Virus record (IMG/VR): IMGVR_UViG_3300032516_000011
Span: 1-64,000 of that record
DNA: 64,000 nucleotides
Source: a virus
Direction: 5' to 3' (one strand)
In this document: positions 16,310-24,335 of the stretch, piece by piece
How the letters are laid out: each line of letters begins with the position of its first letter
Numbering within the stretch: position 1 is the stretch's first letter
Position numbers and translations under genes: made by a program
Notes under the pieces: generated by a model
Databases searched by the model: none
What the model saw: only the letters and a program-made list of their open reading frames with translations
What the model was told of the DNA's origin: nothing

Positions 16310-16560
16310 TCATTTTGTTTTGGTTCAATCTTGGCATATCCAATGCTTAATCTGTCCTGTATTTTTTTATTCACTATATCCAGAGCATCGGGATATGAAC
16401 CTGCAAATGCAGGTGTGGCGGGTTGAAAAATGGAATCATCGCCGTTGGGGCCTACTATTCCGTAGGTAACTATCACTGCAAAATTGTCCCCGGAAAGTGG
16501 CATTAAATTAATATCATACCACTTAGTTGCCGCATCAGCTCGTTTACATTCGTATCTCAT
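16306..16560 (-). CDS. Stand-alone WGR-domain-like protein
   Basis: This 84-residue protein follows the WGR domain pattern: KWYDINLMPL strand, FAVIVTYGIVGPNG (Trp replaced by Tyr in the W-G position), then a helix SYPDALDIVNKKIQDRL ending GYAKI. WGR domains bind DNA ends or RNA in PARPs and in some ligases. A second WGR-type domain is at the N-terminus of the DNA ligase in this window. It is nine bases after the ribonucleotide reductase gene. Its role in DNA end processing is inference. Confidence 0.6.
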   Translation of the reverse strand: MRYECKRADAATKWYDINLMPLSGDNFAVIVTYGIVGPNGDDSIFQPATPAFAGSYPDALDIVNKKIQDRLSIGYAKIEPKQNE

Positions 16561-16569
16561 ATTATTTTC

Positions 16570-18693
16570 CTAATTACTTAGTATTGGAAGTTCACATTGT
16601 CCCCCAGCACATACCAACTCTTGTTGAAGTGACGTATGATCTTCTTCTTCAATAAGTTGCGTATAATCAACTGGGCGAAAATCCTTTATAAGTCTATTCC
16701 ATAATTCTTCATCTTGTGGAGTAGTAATAGCCTCTAGAGGTGCTTGTTTGAAATCTTTATCACCGCTTCTCGACAAGAAGGAAACGGCCGAAAAGAAATT
16801 TCTATTAGCGTAAAGGTACTCACTAATTTCTTTCCATTCGCCCGCATCCACAATGACCGTACAAGATACATTATGCGAGACGTCTTTTTTATTGTTGTCA
16901 CTGGTGCCATTCAATACCCAATTTGTTTGCGTACTTTTAATAATATCAAGATGCATAAGTGCAGGTAAGTCCGCTTTAACCATAGCTGTCGCAGAGACTT
17001 CCACAGGAAAGGTTATTACATCATCGGTATGATTAGCACTCCAAACACTTTCTTCACACATATGCGGGTTAGTTTTTTTAAAATGCTTATAAACAGGGTC
17101 CATTTTATTTACTTGAACCCTTCTAAAATAACGTTTCGCATGGTGTGGGTGAATACCTGAAGCTGCTTTTAAAACCAGGCTCGATGTCCCTTCGGGCTTA
17201 ATACAAGTTGTACGTGCTGCTTGATTGGTACCTAAAATTTTAGCCCAACGTTTATTTGTTTCAACAACATGTTTGGCAGCCTTTTGTTGGAATTCAGGAT
17301 TTAAAAGAATTTCTGGACTATCCATCATACCTGTTATGGATACTCCTAGCAACGCTTCTTCCTCCGTTAACCATTTAGATGAATTTGAAAGGTATGGAAA
17401 ATGCGTATATGCAGCTTGTATCGTACCTATTATGGTCGCAGCGGTAGCGGCTCGATAAAAATCCTCTGCACTTCCAATTTGTGCACCATTAATAGACGTA
17501 AGATTACAAAACTGAACCCCCGTAACTCCATCGGCAGCGACGGGTATGAAACCAATTTCAAAACACGGGTTATAAAGAGTGTCAGGATTATTAGCAAATA
17601 CAAACCCGGGCTCACCAAACTGTTTAGTTCTATCGAATATGGTGACGAATGTTTTAAAATCAATCTGATTACGCAAGAGCAGGACGCTATTATTACTCCG
17701 CGCGCGATGGGGATACACAGCATACCAACTAATGGTCTTTTCATTTTTTAATTTTTCATATTCCCATTCTTCTATTTCAACTTTAATATACTCCTGCTTT
17801 GGATATGCTGGATCCTCTATTATTACAAACCCCTCATATTTACCTGTTTCTTTATCCTGTTCAAATTGTTTTTTCTTTTTAACTGGTAGCATGATTTTTG
17901 CATTAAGCATATCTTGATCATCAAAATCAAATATTATCGATGTAGCAGAACGCCGAATGCCCCCAGACAACACAGCATCAGCGCAATGCATAATCACATC
18001 ATATACATTGATCGGATGAAATTGTGCTTGGTGACCCTCTTCTATAATGTTATCAAGCAAAGCTTTTATCTTTGCATGGGCATTTTTAAGGCCTTTGTAA
18101 CCAGGTGCTTTTCCACCGCCTATTTTAAGTGGTGACCCTTTTTTCCTGATTTTCGAATAGTCAAAAACAATCTTTCTACCAGTGTACGGAGTGTTTCGGA
18201 AATAACAACTAAGAAGCGCTTCGACAGAATCCGCCCATCCTTCGATCGTATCTTCTACTGTATACGCAAGAACAATTCCCGTCTTATCATTTGCATCAAC
18301 AAGGTTTGGAAGTCGTCTAAGGTATTTTTTTGATAGACCAATGCCTACTCCGTTTCCGCATAATAGCATGTAAAAAATTTCTGAAAATGAACGAAGAGAA
18401 TCTACATGTTTAACTGAACAATTATACACACGCGCTTCGTGTGCTTCAATGGCTTTCCCTCCGAATTGAAGAGATCTCATTGAAGGCACTATTTTACGTT
18501 GTCGAATAAAATCAAAGGCCTCGGATAATTCTTTTTTTTCTGATTCTTTAAGCCAAGCAAACCTTTTTAAATGCATAGACTCAAGTCGGGAAACGGCTTC
18601 TAACCAAGTCTCCCGACGCTTATGTCTTTCATCATAACGAGCATATTTACTTGTAAAAATAAACTGCGATAGCTCTTCTTTGAAATCAATCAC
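16570..18693 (-). CDS. nrdJ: Adenosylcobalamin-dependent (class II) ribonucleotide reductase
   Basis: This 707-residue protein matches the monomeric class II ribonucleoside-triphosphate reductase type. Visible are PSMRSLQFGG and VYNCSVKHVDS (active-site Cys of the CSV motif), GNGVGIGLSK, GGIRRSATSI, NPCFEIGF, FCNLTSING and PEGTSSLVLKAASGIHPHHAKRYFRRV. The C-terminus ends with a CAGGQCELP redox pair. Length is close to the family norm of about 700-740. It makes dNTPs from NTPs and needs vitamin B12 from the host, but no oxygen and no second subunit. Its stop is nine bases from the WGR-like gene and its start overlaps the dUTPase gene by four bases. Confidence 0.93.
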   Translation of the reverse strand: MIDFKEELSQFIFTSKYARYDERHKRRETWLEAVSRLESMHLKRFAWLKESEKKELSEAFDFIRQRKIVPSMRSLQFGGKAIEAHEARVYNCSVKHVDSLRSFSEIFYMLLCGNGVGIGLSKKYLRRLPNLVDANDKTGIVLAYTVEDTIEGWADSVEALLSCYFRNTPYTGRKIVFDYSKIRKKGSPLKIGGGKAPGYKGLKNAHAKIKALLDNIIEEGHQAQFHPINVYDVIMHCADAVLSGGIRRSATSIIFDFDDQDMLNAKIMLPVKKKKQFEQDKETGKYEGFVIIEDPAYPKQEYIKVEIEEWEYEKLKNEKTISWYAVYPHRARSNNSVLLLRNQIDFKTFVTIFDRTKQFGEPGFVFANNPDTLYNPCFEIGFIPVAADGVTGVQFCNLTSINGAQIGSAEDFYRAATAATIIGTIQAAYTHFPYLSNSSKWLTEEEALLGVSITGMMDSPEILLNPEFQQKAAKHVVETNKRWAKILGTNQAARTTCIKPEGTSSLVLKAASGIHPHHAKRYFRRVQVNKMDPVYKHFKKTNPHMCEESVWSANHTDDVITFPVEVSATAMVKADLPALMHLDIIKSTQTNWVLNGTSDNNKKDVSHNVSCTVIVDAGEWKEISEYLYANRNFFSAVSFLSRSGDKDFKQAPLEAITTPQDEELWNRLIKDFRPVDYTQLIEEEDHTSLQQELVCAGGQCELPILSN

Positions 18694-19178
18694 TTTCCAC
18701 TACTCCCAAAACCTTTTATTCCACGATCACTGGATGACAACTCAACTACTTCTTGAAATGTAACATCCGGTATCTTGCCAAATAACATCTGTGCAATTTT
18801 ATCTCCCGTAACGATTTCATAAGGGTATTCGCTATGATTAACTAATACCACCTTTATTTCGCCACGGTACCCAGGATCCACAATACCCGCATCAACCATA
18901 AGAGGTGTGCGAAGTGCATTTCCACTTCGGTTACGTATGTTGCCATACCAACCCATCGGAATGGCCAGGGCAATACCCGTTTTAACGGCTATCTTTCCTA
19001 GACCCGGAATTCGTACAGTTTCATTTGAATATAAATCCCATGCAGCATCTGGTATATCCCTTTGTGCTCTCTCAGGAAGTTTGGCTTCCGGGGAAAGTTT
19101 TTTAATTTGAATAGTTAGGGCGTTCAGTGTTACCAAATCCGCCATAACTTTGTCCGTATTCTTTAATTGCTTTTTCAT
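18690..19178 (-). CDS. dut: dUTP diphosphatase
   Basis: This 162-residue protein carries the five trimeric dUTPase motifs: DAAWDLYS (I, Trp in place of the usual Gly/Tyr), NRSGNALRTP (II), VDAGIVDPGYRGEIKV (III), GDKIAQMLF (IV) and RGIKGFGSSGK (V). It hydrolyses dUTP to dUMP, keeping uracil out of DNA. The N-terminal 13 residues overlap the upstream 100-residue gene by 77 bases; a second ATG at 19145 would shorten this overlap and still keep all motifs. Confidence 0.93.
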   Translation of the reverse strand: MKKQLKNTDKVMADLVTLNALTIQIKKLSPEAKLPERAQRDIPDAAWDLYSNETVRIPGLGKIAVKTGIALAIPMGWYGNIRNRSGNALRTPLMVDAGIVDPGYRGEIKVVLVNHSEYPYEIVTGDKIAQMLFGKIPDVTFQEVVELSSSDRGIKGFGSSGK

Positions 19179-19404
19179 TAATTGTATCGATGTCCACTAT
19201 ACCACGTATATCCTCGGTGTGGATATGGAACTCTCCTTGAACAGGTACCCACGGTAAGTGGTTCTGTTGATAGGCCTCGTCCCATGGTATTAATTTTATA
19301 AAATTATCGCCAGCATCCGATAACTGAAGTATACCACAAAAAAAGTTAGTGGTCGATGTCCAGTTTGTTATCAGCTGTACGTGTCTGTTTATTAGTTTTT
19401 GCAT
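19102..19404 (-). CDS. Unidentified protein overlapping dUTPase start
   Basis: This 100-residue soluble protein (segments HVQLITNWTSTTNFFCGI and EDIRGIVDIDTINEK) has no recognised family. It overlaps both neighbours: 59 bases with the RecU gene upstream and 77 bases with dUTPase downstream. The frame is fully open and the overlap pattern is consistent with nearby genes, so I accept it. Confidence 0.5.
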   Translation of the reverse strand: MQKLINRHVQLITNWTSTTNFFCGILQLSDAGDNFIKLIPWDEAYQQNHLPWVPVQGEFHIHTEDIRGIVDIDTINEKAIKEYGQSYGGFGNTERPNYSN

Positions 19405-19870
19405 TGAAATATTCTAAGTAATCATCTATTGAGGTTAACCACTCAGCTTTAAAATCGGTGTAGGGTATACTTTTCCTGCCGGTGGGATTGTCCCAATATT
19501 TATTGATCAATTCCACTGGAGTTATATATGCCTTATCTGGGTGAATTTCTTTGAAGTGTATAAAGAAAAATCCTTCCCCTCCCAATTCAATCCATAGTTT
19601 TAAATATTCCAACTGATGTTGGTGGATATTTTTTAGGGGGAAGGATGTAGTGCTTTCACATTCTTTGGTATCGAAAGCAATAGCTTTTCCGAATTTTTTT
19701 CTACCTTTATAGTAGGAAAATACTCCATAAAAGTCAATGGTGCTGAGTGTAGCAACCATTCCTTTTGCAGTTAATCGTATAGGAACTTCAAGTTTTTGTA
19801 TTAAAGCTTTGTATTCTTTACGATAACGTAGATTCGCTTTTCGTACTCTCGTCTCTAGTTGGTTCGACAT
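19346..19870 (-). CDS. recU: RecU-like Holliday junction resolvase
   Basis: This 174-residue nuclease has the RecU core: TIDFYGV (D46), AIAFDTKEC with D67 and K69, SFPLKNIHQHQ with Q86, then GGEGFFFIHF. These form the PD-(D/E)XK-like catalytic site that cuts four-way junctions. RecU is typical of Gram-positive bacteria and their phages, which is a weak hint to host. With the ATPase at 21512-23262 and DUF669-like gene at 21103, it makes up a recombination set. It has 17 bases before the next gene. Confidence 0.82.
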   Translation of the reverse strand: MSNQLETRVRKANLRYRKEYKALIQKLEVPIRLTAKGMVATLSTIDFYGVFSYYKGRKKFGKAIAFDTKECESTTSFPLKNIHQHQLEYLKLWIELGGEGFFFIHFKEIHPDKAYITPVELINKYWDNPTGRKSIPYTDFKAEWLTSIDDYLEYFNAKTNKQTRTADNKLDIDH

Positions 19871-19887
19871 CTATAGTGTGTGGAAGA

Positions 19888-20124
19888 TCATAGGCTAGGA
19901 GCACTGCTCGTATCGCCCTGATTATCTCCTCGTCCTTTCGATTCATCGGATTTTCTAGGATCTTGATGTATATTTCTTTCATATTCATCCGTGTTAAATA
20001 TCTGCTCTAATGAATTATTGTACCTTGTTACTATATCTCCATTCATTAGTGCAGTCAATGACTGGGTAAAAACTTCCATACCGTCAATTTTCTTTTGCGT
20101 ATCTTCGTCTGGAACTAAATTCAT
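19888..20124 (-). CDS. Unidentified small hydrophilic protein
   Basis: This 78-residue protein is Asp/Asn/Thr-rich, with a disordered C-terminal half. The N-terminal part is helical (EDTQKKIDGMEVFTQSLTALM). It overlaps the upstream zinc-finger gene by four bases. Family and function are unknown. Confidence 0.55.
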   Translation of the reverse strand: MNLVPDEDTQKKIDGMEVFTQSLTALMNGDIVTRYNNSLEQIFNTDEYERNIHQDPRKSDESKGRGDNQGDTSSAPSL

Positions 20125-20315
20125 TCTGTTTTTTTGAGTTCACATCGCTGCTGGAAATCTTCCACGTTATGCAGTTCCTGTGTGTGACCTATTTTTTTTA
20201 GGTGGTAAGTAAGCTTAACGTGCTTTCTACCATTGCAATAGGAACACTTTGTATTAATAGATTTAATTTTTCCTCGTCCCATACATGCTGGGCATCCGAT
20301 CTTAATTTGATTCAT
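20121..20315 (-). CDS. Small zinc-ribbon protein (DnaJ-type CxxCxGxG)
   Basis: This 64-residue protein has the paired motifs CPACMGRG (C8, C11) and CSYCNGR (C24, C27), as in the central zinc fingers of DnaJ, followed by a basic helix (KHVKLTYHLKKIGH). Such peptides bind nucleic acid or unfolded proteins. It overlaps its neighbours by four bases on both sides. The role is unknown; the Zn ribbon call itself is secure. Confidence 0.65.
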   Translation of the reverse strand: MNQIKIGCPACMGRGKIKSINTKCSYCNGRKHVKLTYHLKKIGHTQELHNVEDFQQRCELKKTE

Positions 20316-21055
20316 ATCGTTCCGTGTATAATTTTATGTCCTGCCCTAATTAATTTTACAATACGTTGAATATTGTAACGCTTTAAAATTAGCCTAGTCT
20401 CTTCATTTTCAATTTTATCAAGCCTATTATTTTCCAAAAGACGCATAAGACGTCGTGGATCATATTTAGAAAATGCTGCACACTGTTTAATCGATCTATG
20501 TACAAAGCTATTTTTATCGCTATGAGTTGTAAACGTCTTCATCCATTGGATAGCACGAAAAAAATCGTGTTCATTAATTTCCATAGCTAAACTCATTGCA
20601 TAAACAGCCTCTTCTTTATAGTCTATTGACGGATCATCAGCTAACATACAAGATAATATATCGTTTGTTCCTTCATACATAATCTTATATGAGCCAAATG
20701 TTCCGGTAGCGTATTGAAAGAAATGTATAAATTCATGCACTATGGTGGACATGGGTATTACAAAAGTATCAATCTCTGTGCCATCTCTGTATGAAAATCC
20801 TTGGAACACTACATTGTCTTTGAGATGATCGAAGAAGGCAGCGGTTTTAGAATTGATTTCAGCAATTTTTTCTTGGTTCAATTCTTTACTTCGGGTTTCA
20901 TAGTTCTCAAAAAGATTTGCATATTTCTTTGCCGATGATGCAAAAATTACTGTAGGAACTTTAATGGGTACGTATCCTATATGATGTGATACATATTGGA
21001 TTATGCCTTTTATTTCCTGTTTTGTAAGAGGTGATGTAATTGCTGGTTTTAGCAT
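20312..21055 (-). CDS. Predicted zinc metallopeptidase (HExxH protein)
   Basis: This 247-residue protein has a single HEFIH site (H107, E108, H111) within STIVHEFIHFFQYAT, and an acidic residue E128 (MYEGTND) seventeen residues after the second His that could be the third zinc ligand, as in gluzincins. The rest is helical. There is no signal peptide, so it acts in the cytoplasm or the virion. The ATG sits four bases after a terminator-like T-run, with no ribosome binding site, an odd arrangement. Substrate is unknown. Confidence 0.65.
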   Translation of the reverse strand: MLKPAITSPLTKQEIKGIIQYVSHHIGYVPIKVPTVIFASSAKKYANLFENYETRSKELNQEKIAEINSKTAAFFDHLKDNVVFQGFSYRDGTEIDTFVIPMSTIVHEFIHFFQYATGTFGSYKIMYEGTNDILSCMLADDPSIDYKEEAVYAMSLAMEINEHDFFRAIQWMKTFTTHSDKNSFVHRSIKQCAAFSKYDPRRLMRLLENNRLDKIENEETRLILKRYNIQRIVKLIRAGHKIIHGTI

Positions 21056-21058
21056 AAT

Positions 21059-21087
21059 AAAAAAAGGGCGAGTATTACTACCCGCCC
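21059..21087 (-). terminator. Intrinsic terminator within the leftward operon
   Basis: GGGCG (21066-21070) pairs with CGCCC (21083-21087), then an A-C mismatch and GTA/TAC extend the stem. On the - strand seven T follow (21065-21059), and the next gene's ATG begins four bases later. It may stop or attenuate transcripts from the ATPase/DUF669 genes. Because the stem lies against the start codon, it could also control translation. Confidence 0.65.
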
Positions 21088-21102
21088 AATTATTTGTATT
21101 GA

Positions 21103-21534
21103 TTACTTTAAACGAGTAAAGTCTAGACCGTCATCTTCGACGATGTCAACTACAACATTTTTATTTTTATAGTCGGACACGTTTGTACGTGGCTTACCAT
21201 TGTCCCCGTTTGTTGTGGAAAGGTATCCTGATACCTCTAATCCTGTTAGGGCTGCACACAGGGTTTCTGGAGTTGCCGATTCGTTATTCATTTCGGTGCT
21301 TTCTCCAGCCTCAAGAAGGGCATACATTTTCCAGGTTACCCAAGGCATGTAGATATTATCCCATACCTTTCGTCCCTTAAAATCACCGTCTGTAATAGTG
21401 AAAGTAATCTCAAAACGGTGGCCATCCTTTCCGTCTTTTTGATGGGGATCGACTTTGACGGCGTCGACTTTTAATAAGTAACGGCCGTCAGAAATGGGTT
21501 CAAAACTGGACTTACCCTGCTTTAGATTGTACAT
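21103..21534 (-). CDS. DUF669-like recombination-associated protein
   Basis: This 143-residue protein matches the DUF669 type: SFEPISDGRYLLKVDAVKV, then HRFEITFTITDGDFKGRKVWD and a C-terminal strand VVVDIVEDD. In many phages it is encoded next to a RecA-like (Sak4/AAA_24) ATPase and behaves as a partner protein, possibly single-strand binding. Here too it directly follows the ATPase gene, overlapping it by 23 bases. Biochemical role is inference. Confidence 0.75.
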   Translation of the reverse strand: MYNLKQGKSSFEPISDGRYLLKVDAVKVDPHQKDGKDGHRFEITFTITDGDFKGRKVWDNIYMPWVTWKMYALLEAGESTEMNNESATPETLCAALTGLEVSGYLSTTNGDNGKPRTNVSDYKNKNVVVDIVEDDGLDFTRLK

Positions 21535-23262
21535 CAGATTCTGTATTGGTTAAATCTTTGAGAAGCATTTGCGCTTCATCCTCACGAAGATCGAGCAGGC
21601 TTTGGACCGAGTAGTCATCGTTCAATTTATCTCTAAGTTGAGTTTCGGCCATGCCATTTGTTGCCTTCATAAGTTTAGTTAGTGTATCTCCTACAATGCC
21701 CGCGGTTAAAAAATCCTTGCCGCCAATCTTAACACTGATGCTTCTATTCGAAACCTGATTAAGTACTTGTTCAGCACGGAGCTTTACTGGGGGTCGTTCA
21801 AGATCCTTGATCCCAAAATACTTCACAAGCTCTTGATAAGAGAATTCAAGACTTGCTGGAAGTGTGTTGGTACGATCTTTCTTTACTGTTGCAATTCGGG
21901 TTTCATTTGGACCAAAGTTTAATTCTAAGACGACATCAAAAAGATACGGTGCGTCTTTAGGTCCATCGGGTTCAGTGCCTGCCAGCTTCATGAACTCTCC
22001 AGAATCCTGGGAATACATGTTTTTTACTTGCGCTGTAGCAATGATGTTCATATCAAGTGCGAGGAGCTTATTAATGAATGCTCTCAGGTCACTTTTTATT
22101 GTTTTGTAATCTGCCTGTTACCCCTATTTTTATTATATAGGGAGTGGACTGTGTCATTATCCTTTCGGATACCCTTGTCAGTCTCTCGAGCGTTTCTATG
22201 ATTGACGCTTCGATAGTTGCCCATTAGGTTTATGGGGATTCTTCGATATTCGGGTTTTCATGGGAGATTTCTCTAACCATGCCGCCAGTTTTAATAGTGT
22301 GCGATTTTTTCTCTTCATGCCAAAAGGACTGGTTGATAGTAAGTTTATAGCATTGATAAGATCGTTTTGTTTACTTATCTCTAGTCTACTTATATTGCCT
22401 TTTGGATAAAGTTTGTGTTGGATATGTAATTGTTTTCGTACCCATTCCAATAAATCTTTGGTACCATTGAAATACATTCCACACCGCGTATCAGTCCTAT
22501 TCACAGAATAAATTCCTACAGAACCATCCCCATCTAATAAACCACGTAAAAAACTTCCAATAAATTTCTTTGGTAACTTCTTCGGTGCTTTAAGAATCAG
22601 TGATTTGTTAGGAACTACGCCATACTGCTCTAAGCTTTTCGCAAGATATTTACTACATATCTGTAATCTATCTCGTGTATAGTTAGCTGTTTTTTGATCG
22701 TATAGTATGGGACCTGTGTATCCTAATTGTTTTCGGATATATTCTAATACATCGCGCCCATTTGCATGCTGTGTAAAATCTAAACGATACGAAACACTCT
22801 TTGTTCTAGCAATACCACCATCAGCAAAAATGAATCCCAAAATATAGGCTTTTGCCGATGTATCAATATTGTCGAAGTAGTGTGCGTTTAGTTTATACAT
22901 ACGCAAGTTAACGGTTGAAATACATATTGGGGATTACCCTTTTTTACTCTTAAACGTTTAAGGTGTTTTTCTTGTAGAAGGTCCCAGAACTTTGTGAATG
23001 AATCGATCACAAGAGTTTTATAATCTTGCGGATCTTTTATTAACGCATCCACTGCTTGGAAAACCTTATCTACATCCGTTGTTCTCAGCTTTGAGAATTT
23101 GAAAGCCTCGGCATACCAATCGGTACCGCCATCAAGATCTACTACGGCAGCATTTGGGAAAGATAAACTTGTTACAGTTTTCCCAGTTCCATGTGTACCG
23201 TAGATGTACATCTTTAGCCTTCGTTGTTCTGGCAAAGCAGGTGAAAATAGATTAGTACTCAA
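21512..23262 (-). CDS. RecA-like/Sak4-type ATPase, split by a group I intron
   Basis: The two exons (23262-22911 and 22113-21512 on the - strand) join to 318 codons, 317 residues. Exon 1 has Walker A GTHGTGKT (22-29) and a Walker B-like LVIDSFTKF; exon 2 continues DYKTIKSDLRAFI, NIIATAQVKN and a C-terminal helical section. The pattern matches the AAA_24 phage nucleotide-binding family. Exon 1 alone runs into a stop a few codons past the junction. The proposed splice joins CCGT to CAGAT, restoring FQPSDYK. Such proteins pair with annealing proteins in phage recombination. The start is TTG at 23262, without visible Shine-Dalgarno sequence. Confidence 0.8.
22114..22910 (-). other. Group I intron (with LAGLIDADG ORF)
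   Basis: This 797-base insertion interrupts the ATPase gene. Its 3' part (about 22196-22114) has the group I core: GAGAGACUGACA pairing with ACACAGUCC (P7), a P8-like hairpin GGGUAUCC/GGAUA region, a P9-like hairpin CUCCCUAU/AUAGGGG and a terminal UAACAGG with G22114 as the omega G. The 5' splice follows a U (22911), as group I introns require. The core probably overlaps the end of the endonuclease ORF. Exact splice points are inferred from frame restoration. Confidence 0.78.
22196..22906 (-). CDS. LAGLIDADG homing endonuclease (intron-encoded)
   Basis: This 236-residue protein has two LAGLIDADG motifs, YILGFIFADGG (about 21-31) and SFLRGLLDGDGS (about 117-128), which supply the catalytic Asp residues, so it is a single-chain enzyme. 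It starts at TTG 22906 or ATG 22900, just inside the intron, and its C-terminal coding end overlaps the intron core. Such enzymes cut intronless alleles and spread the intron. No Hint domain is present and the frame is not continuous with the exon, so it is not an intein. Confidence 0.9.
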   Translation of the reverse strand: MRMYKLNAHYFDNIDTSAKAYILGFIFADGGIARTKSVSYRLDFTQHANGRDVLEYIRKQLGYTGPILYDQKTANYTRDRLQICSKYLAKSLEQYGVVPNKSLILKAPKKLPKKFIGSFLRGLLDGDGSVGIYSVNRTDTRCGMYFNGTKDLLEWVRKQLHIQHKLYPKGNISRLEISKQNDLINAINLLSTSPFGMKRKNRTLLKLAAWLEKSPMKTRISKNPHKPNGQLSKRQS

Positions 23263-23276
23263 TTATTAAGTTTTGG

Positions 23277-23918
23277 TTATTTTTTGTATATGAATGGCAT
23301 AATCTTTTCAGCTAACAGATATGTGCTTTGAAGATCTCGTAAACAATACTCTGCAATTTCTTTTATACGCCCTTCATAGTAAGCCTTACCTACCTCAGCG
23401 GCAACTATACCGCCTTCTTTAGGAGAAGGAACATTAAAAAATTCGCAAGCCTCGTGTAGGCTATAAAACTGTTCGCGCCCGCCGCTTATCTGTAGAAATA
23501 CATCAAGATGTTGCGGCATCGGATCATATTTGGTGTATTGAAGAAACTGTATATTTGTGGGTTTAATTCCGTGATGTAACGTTCTTCTTATTATAAACGG
23601 AATGTCAAAGCGTATTCCATTATAGGAAATAAAAGTACCGCTGTATCCGGCGATACCATTCCAGAAAGCTTCTAGGATAAGTTTCTCATCGTCGTTCGTT
23701 AAAGCAGTGCTTTTACCTGTTTGGGAATGATAGAGTCCGATACAAACTATACGAGATAAATAAGGATCGGTTCCTTTCAATTCCCCTTCTTTTGCTTTTG
23801 GGTCAACGGTGGGATCTCTTCGAATTGCAGAGTCCAGCTTCTTTTTTATATATCCTTTTTGTGTTTCTGAATACTCTTCTTCTTTAAATGGAGCGGTTTC
23901 AATGTCAAATACTAGCAT
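23277..23918 (-). CDS. RNase H-like 3'-5' exonuclease (PolB-exo type)
   Basis: This 213-residue protein keeps the DnaQ/PolB exonuclease motifs: FDIETAP (Exo I, D4/E6), SYNGIRFDIPFI (Exo II) and YCLRDLQSTYLL (Exo III, D). It resembles the predicted PolB-like exonuclease family (PF10108 type). It is upstream of the split ATPase gene, separated by 14 bases. It probably trims 3' ends during repair or recombination. The polymerase in this window has its own proofreading domain, so this is an additional exonuclease. Confidence 0.85.
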   Translation of the reverse strand: MLVFDIETAPFKEEEYSETQKGYIKKKLDSAIRRDPTVDPKAKEGELKGTDPYLSRIVCIGLYHSQTGKSTALTNDDEKLILEAFWNGIAGYSGTFISYNGIRFDIPFIIRRTLHHGIKPTNIQFLQYTKYDPMPQHLDVFLQISGGREQFYSLHEACEFFNVPSPKEGGIVAAEVGKAYYEGRIKEIAEYCLRDLQSTYLLAEKIMPFIYKK

Positions 23919-23939
23919 GTTATGTATTGGGTTAATGGT

Positions 23940-24335
23940 TTAATCCTCGTAATTTTCAGAGTCGTCAAGTGAGATTTCATCTAAACGAGGTTGAGAATTG
24001 TGTATAAACTCGTTGCACAAGACGACCATACGATCTACTGCTCGTAGGTTGTCTAATTTTTCACAGCTTCGAACCTCTAAAAATTTGTTTTGTTTCATCG
24101 CATAACCCATGACATTTTGTATGGTTTCGTCAGAGATTGCACGTCCTGCTACTATTTCTATTTTTTGTTTCTTCTCAAGTAACAATACGCTTGTAGATGG
24201 AGCAGCGTATCGTACCATGGGTTTTTTACCAGGCATATTATTTGGAACTATGGTTGTTTCTGCATGCCTAAATAACCCTGGGCCGATCTCCCAAATCTCT
24301 TCAACTCCAGGATCGAATACAGGGGAAGTGATCAC
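23940..24335 (-). CDS. Unidentified protein
   Basis: This 131-residue protein has a beta-rich first half (EEIWEIGPGLFRHAETTIV, YAAPSTSVLLLEK) and an acidic disordered tail (ISLDDSENYED). No family is recognised. It overlaps the MBL-fold gene by four bases and belongs to the recombination transcript. Confidence 0.55.
   Translation of the reverse strand: MITSPVFDPGVEEIWEIGPGLFRHAETTIVPNNMPGKKPMVRYAAPSTSVLLLEKKQKIEIVAGRAISDETIQNVMGYAMKQNKFLEVRSCEKLDNLRAVDRMVVLCNEFIHNSQPRLDEISLDDSENYED

Noticed and set aside
22196-22906. Intein in the ATPase gene
   Set aside because: Exon 1 runs into a stop and the LAGLIDADG frame is not continuous with either half; no Hint splicing domain is present, whereas a group I 3' core is.
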